A stretch of DNA of 64,000 nt from Campylobacteraceae bacterium (GTDB taxonomy: Bacteria > Campylobacterota > Campylobacteria > Campylobacterales > Sulfurospirillaceae), in NCBI GenBank assembly GCA_027050775.1, contig JALUBH010000020.1:186001-250000 (forward strand), read 5' to 3'. Positions within the stretch are counted from its first letter, which is position 1, and every line of letters starts with the position of its first letter. Of the stretch, positions 54,144-62,379 are shown in pieces. A program made the translations under genes and the position numbers. The notes beneath the pieces were generated by a model. It searched no databases and was not told where the DNA came from. It saw only the letters and a list, made by a program, of their open reading frames with translations.

Positions 54144-54397
54144 TAACTCTAAAGCCTTAATTGTTTTATGCCATTCTACCTAGCTAAAACTTTAAACAAG
54201 CTGTCAAAATGATGATAAAATTTTATATTGGTTATGTTTAAAATTTTAAAATTTCACCATCTTTTAGGATTATGGGTGTTTATACTATGCAGTGGTCTCA
54301 TTATGGTCTTATTCTGTAAAAAATTATAAGTGTATCAAAACTTCAAACAAATTTCATTCTTAGCACTTTTTTAACTATCAAATGCTAAACTATTGGA

Positions 54398-54877
54398 ATG
54401 GAAACTAGAAAATTTTTTAAACTTCTCTTTTTAGAGACTATACTTCTTCTATCTGTGGGGGCATATTTTTTGATAAGCTCTAGCGATATTTATAGATGGT
54501 ATGTTGGAAATACAAATTTTGCCAAACAAAAAAAAGGTTGTGACTTACACAATAAAGCTTGCAGCGTGAATCTTAAAAATGGTAGTGTGATAACTCTCAG
54601 CATAATACCAAAAACAATTCCTTTGATGAAACCTATAAAGTTGAATGTAACAACCAAGGGTATAAATCTTGAAAAACTTAGCCTAAAAGTATTTGCAACC
54701 AATATGAACATGGGTTTGATAGAAAAATCTCTAAAAAGAGTAAAAAAAGATACATATAAAGGTGAGATAACGCTGCCGGCTTGCATAGTCGGAAATATGA
54801 TTTGGAATGTAAATATCATAGCAAATGAGCCATCAAAAAGCCTTGGAGCTACATTTGTATTTCAAACAACAAGATAA
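54398..54877 (+). CDS. membrane-anchored periplasmic protein, FixH/YtkA-like
   Basis: 159 residues. One N-terminal TM helix (about 7-27) and a periplasmic beta domain with a Cys pair (GCDLHNKACSVNL) and LSIIPKTIPLMKPIKLNV, ATNMNMGLIE, KGEITLPACIVGNMIWNVNI, which resemble the FixH/YtkA immunoglobulin-like fold. The Met-rich NMNMG and the Cys residues could bind copper. Divergent from nuoG. Family assignment is tentative. Confidence 0.6.
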   Translation: METRKFFKLLFLETILLLSVGAYFLISSSDIYRWYVGNTNFAKQKKGCDLHNKACSVNLKNGSVITLSIIPKTIPLMKPIKLNVTTKGINLEKLSLKVFATNMNMGLIEKSLKRVKKDTYKGEITLPACIVGNMIWNVNIIANEPSKSLGATFVFQTTR

Positions 54878-54983
54878 ATAAGAAAATTAACATACTATCA
54901 TAACTTTTGTATCTAATTCTAGCAAAAAGCATGTCTTAATGAAAAAGCTAGTAAAAATATCTCTACATGAAAAATTGGGGCAT

Positions 54984-55017
54984 AAAAAAAGCGTTCGAGA
55001 TGGGCATCTCGAACGCT
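54984..55017 (-). terminator. strong intrinsic terminator
   Basis: A 13-bp perfect stem AGCGTTCGAGATG/CATCTCGAACGCT with a 2-base loop at sequence level, followed on the minus strand by a run of T. It ends the minus-strand hemN/Fe-S/ychJ transcription and the candidate sRNA. Confidence 0.88.
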
Positions 55018-55065
55018 AATTTTAAAAAATATATTCATTTTCTAAAAGGAGGATTGCGTCTTGGT
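54984..55065 (-). ncRNA. candidate small RNA with an anti-Shine-Dalgarno motif
   Basis: Minus strand: TATAAT at 55077-55072 with an A start about 7 bases on, then UCCUCCUUUU (complement of AAAAGGAGGA, 55044-55053), an AU-rich stretch, and a perfect 13-bp stem (54990-55017) followed by U-rich sequence. About 82 bases, with no coding capacity on this strand. The architecture (seed, AU-rich spacer, intrinsic terminator) is that of a trans-acting sRNA. It could also be the 3' UTR of the ychJ transcript. Confidence 0.5.
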
Positions 55066-55142
55066 AGTGAAATTATATGATTAAAAACTAAATACAAAGT
55101 AACTTTTTGACAAACAAAATATAAACATTAAAATAATATCGT

Positions 55143-55532
55143 CTATAAAAACTCACCATCAACATAGAGCCATCTGTTATCTTTTTTTATAAATCTGCTT
55201 TTCTCGCAAAAACTGTTGTCAATATTATCGCAAAATATACTTGCTTTAAATGTTACGAAAGCTTCTGACTCACCATCTATAAACTCCAAAATTTCTAATT
55301 TTTGGAAATCACATTTTTTGCTAAATTCTTTTAGTTCGGATTCATCTAAGTTTTTATCTAAAGAGGTTTTTATGATGTATTTTATATCAGATATAGCATA
55401 AGCGCTATATCTGCTTTTCATGAGCTCTAAAGCATTTTTCGCAAAAGCTCCTTTGTGAAGTGGTGCACAACATTTTTTATACTTTTTTCCACTTCCACAA
55501 GGACAAGCAGAGTTGACGCTAAATCTCTTCAA
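55143..55532 (-). CDS. YchJ family SEC-C protein
   Basis: 129 residues from a TTG start (AGGTTGAT upstream). The N-terminal zinc-binding SEC-C motif CPCGSGKKYKKCC is followed by the YchJ/UPF0225 domain (LMKSRYSAYAISDIKYIIKT, SRFIKKDNRWLYVDG). Function unknown. Follows the Fe-S oxidoreductase by 15 bases. Confidence 0.85.
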   Translation of the reverse strand: MKRFSVNSACPCGSGKKYKKCCAPLHKGAFAKNALELMKSRYSAYAISDIKYIIKTSLDKNLDESELKEFSKKCDFQKLEILEFIDGESEAFVTFKASIFCDNIDNSFCEKSRFIKKDNRWLYVDGEFL

Positions 55533-55547
55533 TAAAAAATCAACCTG

Positions 55548-56816
55548 TTACTCTTTTAGAGCTTTGGCTATGAGTTCTAGTGGATTTTTGAAAATCACAT
55601 CTTCATTTCCGTCCACAAACAGTGAGTTTGTGATTTGCATCCTGCAAGCACTACACTCTGCACTAACTATGTCTGCCCCGCTCTCTTTGATCATAGCAGC
55701 TTTTGGCATACCGGCTGCTTTAGCTAAATGGTACTTTTCGCTCTGGATTGTAACCCCTCCAAAACCACAACATCTATTTGAGTCGCTCATCTCTTTTAAC
55801 TCATAATTTTGACTTATCAAATCTCGTGGTTCTTTGTAAATACCCTGCATCTTTCTGGCATGACAAGGGTCATGATATGTGATGATTTCACTCATCTTAT
55901 GGTTTTTTTCTGCTAAAATCTCTCTTAGATTTGTACACTTATCAAGATACTCAGTAGCCATATAAATTTTTGGTGTCAATTTTAGAGCTCTGTTCTTCCA
56001 CTCCGGCTTATCATGAAAAAAGTGTACATAGTCCACCTTAATCATAGCACTACATGTAGCCTCAGGAATTATCACAGCATCAAGTTCATCTATAAAACTT
56101 TCCATATACTCTATGTTGTGTTTTGCCAAGTAATCCACCGTGTCAAAATCGCCAGTAAAGTATGCAGGTGCCCCACAACACAACTGTTGCTTTATGAGGT
56201 AGGCATCTATCTTTAAAACTTCTAAAATCTCCAAAAGTGCTTTGCCTATATCCGTATATGTATAGTTTGCCAAACACCCTATGAAAATCCCTACTTTTCC
56301 TTTTCCACCATTTTTTATAACATCTGGATGAGAGTTCAAAAAACTCTTAGCTTTTGCACTTGGAAGAAGTCTATCTTTTTTGATGATAGGCAGTGAAAAT
56401 CTAGGCTCCATAGAGCTCTGCTTTTCGTGTATCTTAAATCCACAAGTTTGAAAAACATAGCCAAGTTTTGCAAGTAAATCCATCACTTTTCTATGTCTTA
56501 GAAGCCAGAAAAAGAGTTTTTTATACCAAGCAAGCCCATACTTTTGCCTGATATCATCCCTGACTTGTTCTATGAGCATATCTACAGGCAAATCATTTGG
56601 ACATATATCTACACAATTAGTGCATAAAAAACAGCTTTCAAATATATCTTTTGCATTTTTATCAAGTTCTAAATCACCTCTTTGGTAAGCTCCCAAAAGG
56701 TCCAAAAAACCCCTTGGTGAAGTGACTTCGTCCATATTTACACCATGAATAGTACATACTGGGATACACTTTCCACACTTTATGCACTCATCAGCGCTGG
56801 TGTTAAAATCAAACAT
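55548..56816 (-). CDS. Fe-S oxidoreductase with two ferredoxin and two CCG domains (GlcF/HdrD-like)
   Basis: 422 residues. Two [4Fe-4S] motifs near the N-terminus (CIKCGKCIPVC and CFLCTNCVDIC, about 14-80) and two cysteine-rich CCG domains (IGCLANYTY...QLCCGAPAYF and YHDPCHARKM...NRCCGFGG). This is the layout of GlcF, LutA/GlpC and HdrD-type subunits that pass electrons from 2-hydroxyacid or heterodisulfide chemistry. No partner flavoprotein is adjacent, so the substrate is unknown. Starts directly at the hemN stop (TAGATG). Confidence 0.87.
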   Translation of the reverse strand: MFDFNTSADECIKCGKCIPVCTIHGVNMDEVTSPRGFLDLLGAYQRGDLELDKNAKDIFESCFLCTNCVDICPNDLPVDMLIEQVRDDIRQKYGLAWYKKLFFWLLRHRKVMDLLAKLGYVFQTCGFKIHEKQSSMEPRFSLPIIKKDRLLPSAKAKSFLNSHPDVIKNGGKGKVGIFIGCLANYTYTDIGKALLEILEVLKIDAYLIKQQLCCGAPAYFTGDFDTVDYLAKHNIEYMESFIDELDAVIIPEATCSAMIKVDYVHFFHDKPEWKNRALKLTPKIYMATEYLDKCTNLREILAEKNHKMSEIITYHDPCHARKMQGIYKEPRDLISQNYELKEMSDSNRCCGFGGVTIQSEKYHLAKAAGMPKAAMIKESGADIVSAECSACRMQITNSLFVDGNEDVIFKNPLELIAKALKE

Positions 56817-58190
56817 CTATACTGTCTTTGAAAATCTTCTCTTGCTTTCTGGTATCTTTTTCAGATAGGCATCAAAAGGCATAGAGATATTTCTTATGAG
56901 CAGTGTTCCTGTCGGATTTACTGTTATCTTTTTTGAGTTTGTATCTATATATACCAACCCCTCATCCACAAAAGAGTTTAAATCCTCGATAGCATCAGCA
57001 AAATAGTCAAAGAAGTCAACCCCAAACTCCTCTTCAACTCTAGCAATATCAAGTTTGAAGTTACTCATCAGTTCCATAATCACAGCTTTTCTGAGCACAT
57101 CATCATCGCTTAGCTTCAAACCTCTATGGACCGGCAAAACTCCATTGTCTATGGCATATTCATACATCTTCATATCTTTAAAATTTTGCACATAATGAGC
57201 CACACCTTCACCTATACTTGTCAATCCTATCCCCACCAAGTCAGCACCACCTTTTGTGGTATATCCTTGAAAGTTTCTATGAAGTTCGCCTTTGTCTATA
57301 GCCAAAAACAGTTCATCATCAGGCTTGGCAAAATGATCCATTCCTATCATCCTAAGACCGTTTGAGCTTAGATAATCTATAGTGTATTTCAAAATTTCAA
57401 GTTTTTCACTAGGTCTAGGCAGTGTTGTCTCATCTATCTTTCTCATAGTTTTTTTCATCCAAGGCACATGAGCATAATTAAAAACAGCAAATCTATCCGT
57501 ATCAAGCAAAAGTGCTTTCTCTAGCGTCTTTTTGAAAGTTTCAAGGTTTTGGTATGGCAAACCATAGATAAGATCCATATTTACCGAATTTATACCAGCA
57601 TCTCTAGCCATTTTAACAGCATTTTGAGTCACTTCAAAAGGCTGAATTCGGTGTACTGCTTTTTGTACGACATCATTAAAATCTTGCACACCAAAACTGA
57701 CACGATTAAATCCACCTCCAACCAAAACATCAACTTGCTCTTTGGTTAAAAATCGAGGGTCAATCTCACAGCTTATCTCAGCATCATTTGCAAAATTTTT
57801 AAAATATTTTCTTATGAGTTTTATGATTCTTTCTAGCTGTTCGGCACTAAAAAATGTAGGAGTTCCACCTCCAAAATGCATCTGTATAACTTCTCTGCTC
57901 ATATCGAGATGTTTCGAAAGTATCTCTAGCTCTTTTTCAAGGTAGCCGATATATCTCTCTTTTTTATCATCTTTACTTGTAAAAACAACATTGCACCCAC
58001 AAAAATAACAAGCACTTCTGCAAAATGGCAAATGAAAATACAGAGACAACGGTCTTTTTTTATCTTGGTTTTCTAAGATGTTAACATAAGAGGAAGCATC
58101 AAAACTCTCGCTAAACTCTGGTGCTGTCGGATAACTTGTATATCTTGGCCCTGGCTTAGAATACTTTGAAAAAAGTTCAAAATCTATCAT
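56817..58190 (-). CDS. hemN: oxygen-independent coproporphyrinogen III dehydrogenase
   Basis: 457 residues. The radical-SAM Cys set is Cys57, Cys61, Cys64 (CRSACYFC), with the extra Cys66 typical of true HemN. FGGGTPTFF, EIDPRFLT, RVSFGVQDFN and NMDLIYGLPYQ follow, and the C-terminal HemN domain is complete, which argues against HemW. Haem synthesis without oxygen. Its Shine-Dalgarno (AAAGGAG) and start are supplied by a copy of the leader element. Confidence 0.95.
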   Translation of the reverse strand: MIDFELFSKYSKPGPRYTSYPTAPEFSESFDASSYVNILENQDKKRPLSLYFHLPFCRSACYFCGCNVVFTSKDDKKERYIGYLEKELEILSKHLDMSREVIQMHFGGGTPTFFSAEQLERIIKLIRKYFKNFANDAEISCEIDPRFLTKEQVDVLVGGGFNRVSFGVQDFNDVVQKAVHRIQPFEVTQNAVKMARDAGINSVNMDLIYGLPYQNLETFKKTLEKALLLDTDRFAVFNYAHVPWMKKTMRKIDETTLPRPSEKLEILKYTIDYLSSNGLRMIGMDHFAKPDDELFLAIDKGELHRNFQGYTTKGGADLVGIGLTSIGEGVAHYVQNFKDMKMYEYAIDNGVLPVHRGLKLSDDDVLRKAVIMELMSNFKLDIARVEEEFGVDFFDYFADAIEDLNSFVDEGLVYIDTNSKKITVNPTGTLLIRNISMPFDAYLKKIPESKRRFSKTV

Positions 58191-58270
58191 TTAATTGTCT
58201 CCTTTAACTTGAGCAGAGCCCAAGCTAAATTCCTATCACTAAAGCTTATGCGAAGCATAGAATATTTCAT
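58187..58270 (-). repeat. leader element copy before hemN, with a 27-residue ORF
   Basis: Read toward hemN: hairpin 1 TATGC-TTC-GCATA, linker AGCTTTAGTGATAGGAATTT, hairpin 2 TTGGGC-TCT-GCTCAA, then TTAAAGGAGACAATTAAATG. The ATG at 58270 opens a frame of 27 residues ending DRNLAWALLKLKETIK, whose TGA overlaps the hemN start as ATGA. The base sequence has drifted from the other copies, but both hairpins, the Shine-Dalgarno and the overlap are kept. Confidence 0.65.
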
Positions 58271-58274
58271 ATTG

Positions 58275-58796
58275 TTACCTTGTTATTTGTTGTGTAAATT
58301 GATTGGCGAATAGGTCTTTTAGATTTAAAAAAAGATTTGGGTGCTCTTTTTTTATCTTTCGCAGAAGTCTTTCTAGATCTACATTTACTGTTTTTGAATT
58401 ACTGTTCTTAAGAGCCAATTTCTTTATCTCATCCATAGCTACCGCCCAAACATCCTGATAGTCTATAGGTACATGTTGCAAAATCGTCTTTTCTAGTTTG
58501 AGATCAAAATTATCCTGCTGCAACCCTTTAAAATTCTCTATCAGTTTATTCATCGTATCTATAGAAACCATCGCATGAAGCTTTTGCTCTTCGTCTATAA
58601 CAAACCAAGGCTCTTTACTTTCCCAGCTTCCGCTTTTCAGGTTTAGCATCTTCACATCTGGATTGTCTGTATTTTCTATCTCTATGACGGTCTCATACTT
58701 CTTCTTGTCAGTGCTAAAGTATTCATCTATACTGCCTAGCTTGTCAAATATGCTTATATCTTTTTTATCCATTTTTTGCTCACTATCTCTTTTCAT
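58275..58796 (-). CDS. DUF2603/UPF0763 family protein
   Basis: 173 residues, cytoplasmic, lineage-specific to Campylobacterota as I recall. Acidic N-terminus, middle [20 protein letters not shown], then a helical stretch and [20 protein letters not shown]. Function unknown. Overlaps argF by 14 bases; the start could be ATG 58796 or 58772. The order argF - this gene - hemN is that of C. jejuni Cj0994c-Cj0992c. Confidence 0.8.
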   Translation of the reverse strand: MKRDSEQKMDKKDISIFDKLGSIDEYFSTDKKKYETVIEIENTDNPDVKMLNLKSGSWESKEPWFVIDEEQKLHAMVSIDTMNKLIENFKGLQQDNFDLKLEKTILQHVPIDYQDVWAVAMDEIKKLALKNSNSKTVNVDLERLLRKIKKEHPNLFLNLKDLFANQFTQQITR

Positions 58797-59703
58797 CCAA
58801 CCAAACCATCAAACCTTTTTGTGCATGTAGCCTATTTTCAGCTTCATCGAAAACTGTATCCGAATATCGCTCAAGTATCTCATCACTCACCTCATAACCT
58901 CTATACGCAGGCAAACAATGTAAGAAAATAGCATCTTGTTTTGCCCTAGACATTAAAGCATCATCAACTATATAACCCTTAAAATCTTTTACTCTGCGCT
59001 CTTTTTCATCTTCTTGTCCCATAGATACCCAAGTATCTGTTGTGATTACATCTACACCTTCAACAGCCTCTTTAGGATCATTTGTATATGTGATAGTTCC
59101 ACCGCTTTGCTCACAAAGCATCTTGGCATCTTTGATGATTTCATCTAGTGGCTCATATCCTTTTGGGGTAGAAACTCTAAGCTCAAAACCAAGCTTACCG
59201 GCCAACATCATCCAAGAGTGAGTCATGTTGTTACCATCTCCTATATACGCTACTATCTGGTTTTCTTCTTTGCCGTGTTCAATCATAGTTAGATAATCTG
59301 CCAAGAGTTGAACAGGGTGATATTTGTCAGTCAGACCATTGATGATAGGCACTTTTGAGTAAGCAGCAAACTCATCTAAAATATTTTGTGAATATGTCCT
59401 AATCATCACCATATCAACCATACGGCTAATCACTCTTGCCGAATCTTTCATCGGTTCACCGCGACCAAGCTGAAGGTCATTTGAAGATAAAAACAGACCT
59501 TGGCCACCGAGTTGATGGATACCAACTTCAAAACTTATCCTCGTTCTTGTACTGCTTTTTTCAAAAAGCATACCTAAAGACTGATTTTGCAAGTATGGTA
59601 TATAGTTTTTGACTTTTGCCTCTTTTTTAATCTTGATACCCAAATCTATAATCTCTAAAATTTCTTCTTTTGTAAAATCATACAACGATAAAAAGTGTCT
59701 CAT
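58783..59703 (-). CDS. argF: ornithine carbamoyltransferase
   Basis: 306 residues. The carbamoyl-phosphate site is KSSTRTR (about 53-59), then HPVQ, the ornithine loop and HCLPAYRG. Arginine synthesis, citrulline-forming step. Its ribosome-binding site GGGGA lies in the last unit of the repeat array, and its ATG overlaps the TGA of the repeat-encoded ORF. Confidence 0.96.
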   Translation of the reverse strand: MRHFLSLYDFTKEEILEIIDLGIKIKKEAKVKNYIPYLQNQSLGMLFEKSSTRTRISFEVGIHQLGGQGLFLSSNDLQLGRGEPMKDSARVISRMVDMVMIRTYSQNILDEFAAYSKVPIINGLTDKYHPVQLLADYLTMIEHGKEENQIVAYIGDGNNMTHSWMMLAGKLGFELRVSTPKGYEPLDEIIKDAKMLCEQSGGTITYTNDPKEAVEGVDVITTDTWVSMGQEDEKERRVKDFKGYIVDDALMSRAKQDAIFLHCLPAYRGYEVSDEILERYSDTVFDEAENRLHAQKGLMVWLDEKR

Positions 59704-59948
59704 ACTATTGTCCCCTTTTTACGGAAGTGAATTCCGAAAAAATTCCTCGCGACTGAAGCTACGCCGTTGGCGAGAAGATTACTATTTATTGTCCCCTTTT
59801 TACGGAAGTGAATTCCGAAAAAATTCCTCGCGACTGAAGCTACGCCGTTGGCGAGAAGATTACTATTTATTGTCCCCTTTTTACGGAAGTGAATTCCGAA
59901 AAAATTCCTCGCGACTGAAGCACGATCTGTTGCTCTGTAAATATTCAT
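59700..59948 (-). CDS. 82-residue ORF made of three leader-element units
   Basis: The ATG lies one base after the hemB stop, with AAGGA inside the hemB end. The frame runs through all three repeat units and stops at a TGA overlapping the argF ATG. Each 27-residue unit contains [16 protein letters not shown] and [10 protein letters not shown]. The product is basic and without recognisable domain. Translation would carry ribosomes from hemB to argF. Whether the peptide itself matters is unknown. Confidence 0.35.
   Translation of the reverse strand: MNIYRATDRASVARNFFGIHFRKKGTINSNLLANGVASVARNFFGIHFRKKGTINSNLLANGVASVARNFFGIHFRKKGTIV
59704..59948 (-). repeat. tandem array of the 81-bp leader element between hemB and argF
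   Basis: Units begin (in + coordinates) at 59707, 59788 and 59869. The first two are identical over 81 bases and the third matches for 53 bases before diverging near 59922. In the sense direction each unit has hairpin 1 CGCC-AAC-GGCG (GAGC-AACA-GATC in the most distal unit), GTCGCGAGGAATTTT, hairpin 2 CGGAA-TTCAC-TTCCG, and AAAAAGGGGACAAT. The period is a multiple of three, so copy-number changes keep the frame. Confidence 0.92.
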
Positions 59949-59949
59949 T

Positions 59950-60927
59950 TTACTGTCCTTCGTTTAGGATTTGGGCTACCTCTTTTGCGTGGTAGCTTAT
60001 GATGATATCAGCTCCGGCTCTTTTGAAGCCCAACATTGTTTCCATCATCACTCTGTCATAATCAATCAAACCTGCTTTTCCTGCGTTTTTAAGCATGGAG
60101 TATTCGCCACTTACATTATAAACTGCAAGTGGAGTCGTTGTAGCATTTTTTACATCTCTTATGATATCCATATAAGCAAGAGCAGGTTTTACCATAAGTA
60201 TATCTGCGCCCTCCATCTCATCCTCAACAGACTCTGCTACAGCTTCTCTTCTGTTCGCAGGATTCATCTGATAGCTTCTTCTATCTCCAAAGCTTGGAGC
60301 AGACTCCGCAACATCTCTAAATGGTCCATAGTAGGCACTTGCAAACTTGGTAGAGTAGCTCATAATCGGAAGATTTATAAATCCCTCATTATCTAAGGCT
60401 TCCCTTATAGCTGTTATCATACCATCCATCATACCGCTTGGTGCTATCATATCGACTCCGGCTTTTGCATGCACGAGTGCTTGTTTGCCCAAAATCTCTA
60501 AAGTAGCGTCATTATCGACCGTCTCATGTTCCATATCAAGAATACCGCAGTGGCCATGGTCTGTAAACTCACAAAAACACAAATCACTCACCACAAACAT
60601 ATCAGGATGCTCTTTTTTTATAGCTTTTATAGCACTGGCTATGATGCCGTGCTCACTTAGCGCATCGCTTCCTATACTGTCTTTTACATCCGGAATCCCA
60701 AAAAGGATGATAGAGTTTAAACCCAAGTTTTTTAGCACTTGGCACTCTTTTAATATCTCATCTATGCTCATCTGAAAAACGCCAGGCATAGAGCCAATCT
60801 CTTTTTTTAAATTCTCGCCATTTTTAACAAATAAGGGGTATATAAAATCATCTTTGCTTAACTTTGTCTCTTGAACCAAATCTCTTAAATTTGCATTAAT
60901 TCTTAATCTCCTGAATCTTTTAAACAT
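59950..60927 (-). CDS. hemB: delta-aminolevulinic acid dehydratase (porphobilinogen synthase)
   Basis: 325 residues. The metal-site region is [14 protein letters not shown], the active-site lysines lie in [17 protein letters not shown] and [12 protein letters not shown], and the C-terminal YNVSGEYSM is conserved. The cysteine-containing site suggests a Zn-dependent enzyme. Haem synthesis. Followed at once by the repeat-encoded ORF and argF. Confidence 0.96.
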   Translation of the reverse strand: MFKRFRRLRINANLRDLVQETKLSKDDFIYPLFVKNGENLKKEIGSMPGVFQMSIDEILKECQVLKNLGLNSIILFGIPDVKDSIGSDALSEHGIIASAIKAIKKEHPDMFVVSDLCFCEFTDHGHCGILDMEHETVDNDATLEILGKQALVHAKAGVDMIAPSGMMDGMITAIREALDNEGFINLPIMSYSTKFASAYYGPFRDVAESAPSFGDRRSYQMNPANRREAVAESVEDEMEGADILMVKPALAYMDIIRDVKNATTTPLAVYNVSGEYSMLKNAGKAGLIDYDRVMMETMLGFKRAGADIIISYHAKEVAQILNEGQ

Positions 60928-61035
60928 TCTTTTTCCTTATGTTTGTTAAAATACTATTTTTTATTAAAGAAAATATTTTAGCATAATATATTTAATATAA
61001 AAGTAAATATACAATTTTTCAGCGATAGCTCGTGC

Positions 61036-61252
61036 GATAGTGTGAGGAATTTTTCCATGAATTCTTATAAGACAGAGGGGACAGCAAGGTGAATAATTAC
61101 AGAGCGATAGCTCGTGCTTCAGTCGCGAGAAATTTTTGCGGAATTCACTCCCGTAAAAAGGGGACAATAAATAGTAATCTTCTCGCCAACGGCGTAGCTT
61201 TAGTCGCGAGAAATTTTGCTTGGGCTTTGCCCAAACAAAAGGGGACAATAAA
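61036..61252 (+). repeat. three leader-element copies before ribA
   Basis: Copy 1 (about 61033-61091) is degenerate, keeping AGC-GATA-GCT, GTGAGGAATTTTT and GAGGGGACA. Copy 2 (about 61095-61168) has hairpin 1 GAGC-GATA-GCTC and hairpin 2 CGGAA-TTCAC-TCCCG (one mismatch). Copy 3 (about 61169-61252) has hairpin 1 CGCC-AAC-GGCG and hairpin 2 TTGGGC-TTT-GCCCAA. It ends AAAAGGGGACAATAA next to the ribA ATG. The orientation is again toward the downstream gene. Confidence 0.8.
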
Positions 61253-61256
61253 ATGA
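61089..61256 (+). CDS. 55-residue leader ORF ending at ribA
   Basis: GTG at 61089 (GGGG upstream, from the degenerate copy) opens a frame through copies 2 and 3: [19 protein letters not shown], then [16 protein letters not shown] and KQKGTIK, ending in a TGA that overlaps the ribA ATG. The degenerate copy before it also ends with a stop that overlaps this GTG (GTGA). The product resembles the hemB-argF ORF. Expression is unproven. Confidence 0.35.
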   Translation: MNNYRAIARASVARNFCGIHSRKKGTINSNLLANGVALVARNFAWALPKQKGTIK

Positions 61257-61816
61257 GAATAAACATATCAAACATAGCAAATCTTCCAACAAAATATGGA
61301 AATTTTAAGATACAATCATTTCGTGAGGGCGTAAAAGAGCATCTTGTGATCTTTAATGAACCCTTTGGGCAAGCACCAATAGTCAGAATTCATAGTGAAT
61401 GTCTAACAGGCGATACCATAGGAAGTCTAAAATGTGATTGTGGAGATCAACTACAATTTGCCCTAAAAACCATAGGTAAAAAGGGTGGAATGGTCATATA
61501 CCTCAGACAAGAAGGAAGAGATATAGGACTTTTGAACAAGGTAAATGCTTATGCTCTTCAAGATGCAGGCTACAATACGGTAGAGGCAAACCATCAGCTA
61601 GGATTTGAGGCCGATGCAAGAAATTATGAGATAGTTAGTATCATCCTTCATCACTTCAAAATAAAATCTATAAGGTTATTAACAAATAATCCAAAAAAAC
61701 TCCATAGCTTAAAAGATATAGACATCGTTGAGAGAATTCCTATCATAATAGAACCAAACAAATATAATAAAGAGTATCTTAAAACAAAAAAAGAGGAGAT
61801 GGGGCATTTACTGTGA
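61253..61816 (+). CDS. ribA: GTP cyclohydrolase II
   Basis: 187 residues from ATG 61253. The zinc-binding ECLTGDTIGSLKCDCG and the catalytic YLRQEGRDIGLLNKV are complete. No DHBP synthase domain is fused. First committed step of riboflavin synthesis. Divergent from hemB, as in C. jejuni. Its ribosome-binding site is the end of a leader-element copy. Confidence 0.96.
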   Translation: MRINISNIANLPTKYGNFKIQSFREGVKEHLVIFNEPFGQAPIVRIHSECLTGDTIGSLKCDCGDQLQFALKTIGKKGGMVIYLRQEGRDIGLLNKVNAYALQDAGYNTVEANHQLGFEADARNYEIVSIILHHFKIKSIRLLTNNPKKLHSLKDIDIVERIPIIIEPNKYNKEYLKTKKEEMGHLL

Positions 61817-62379
61817 ATATGCACTATCTCAAAACAAAAAAATTCTCAAAAGAGTGCGAGATTTTTACTAATTTGATTTTGAAATACAATAAAATTCACA
61901 ATATAACAGGTGCAAAAAATAAAAAACAGATACAAGAAAATATAGATGATAGTATATACCCTCTAAATTTTTTATCGATAGATATAAAAAATGCCATAGA
62001 TGTCGGAACAGGGGCTGGATTTCCCGGATTTGTACTGGCTATGGCTATGCCTGATGTTCATTGGACTCTTTTTGAACCTATCAAAAAGAAGAGTTCTTTT
62101 TTACATTTGGCAAAAAGTGTGATAGGTTTACAAAATATTGATATAATTTCGCAAAGAGTTGAAGAGGTGAAAGCTTTTGATGTAGATTTAATATGCTCAA
62201 GAGCAGTTACCAAAACCAACTCGCTGATAGACATTTGCAAAAACTTTATAAAAGAAGATACGCTTTTACTCTTTTATAAAGGCTCAAATGTGGATGAGGA
62301 GATACAAGATATGAGAAACTGCCAAATCCATAAAAGAGGCAATCGAAACTATCTGCTATTAAAGGATATAAAGATATGA
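61813..62379 (+). CDS. rsmG: 16S rRNA (guanine527-N7)-methyltransferase RsmG
   Basis: 188 residues from GTG 61813 (GGGG 8 bases upstream, overlapping the ribA stop as GTGA); an ATG two codons later is possible. SAM site AIDVGTGAGFPGFVLA, then FEPIKKKSSFL, and CSRAVTKTNSLIDIC are typical of RsmG/GidB. Confidence 0.94.
   Translation: MNMHYLKTKKFSKECEIFTNLILKYNKIHNITGAKNKKQIQENIDDSIYPLNFLSIDIKNAIDVGTGAGFPGFVLAMAMPDVHWTLFEPIKKKSSFLHLAKSVIGLQNIDIISQRVEEVKAFDVDLICSRAVTKTNSLIDICKNFIKEDTLLLFYKGSNVDEEIQDMRNCQIHKRGNRNYLLLKDIKI

Noticed and set aside
59609-59995. 128-residue + strand frame with three [15 protein letters not shown] repeats
   Set aside because: This is the opposite strand of the leader-element array. 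The sense strand carries the hairpin order, Shine-Dalgarno and ATGA overlap, so the antisense frame is a by-product of the 81-base period.
60964-61275. 103-residue minus-strand frame upstream of ribA
   Set aside because: Antisense of the ribA leader copies; it runs over the ribA start and has no supporting features.
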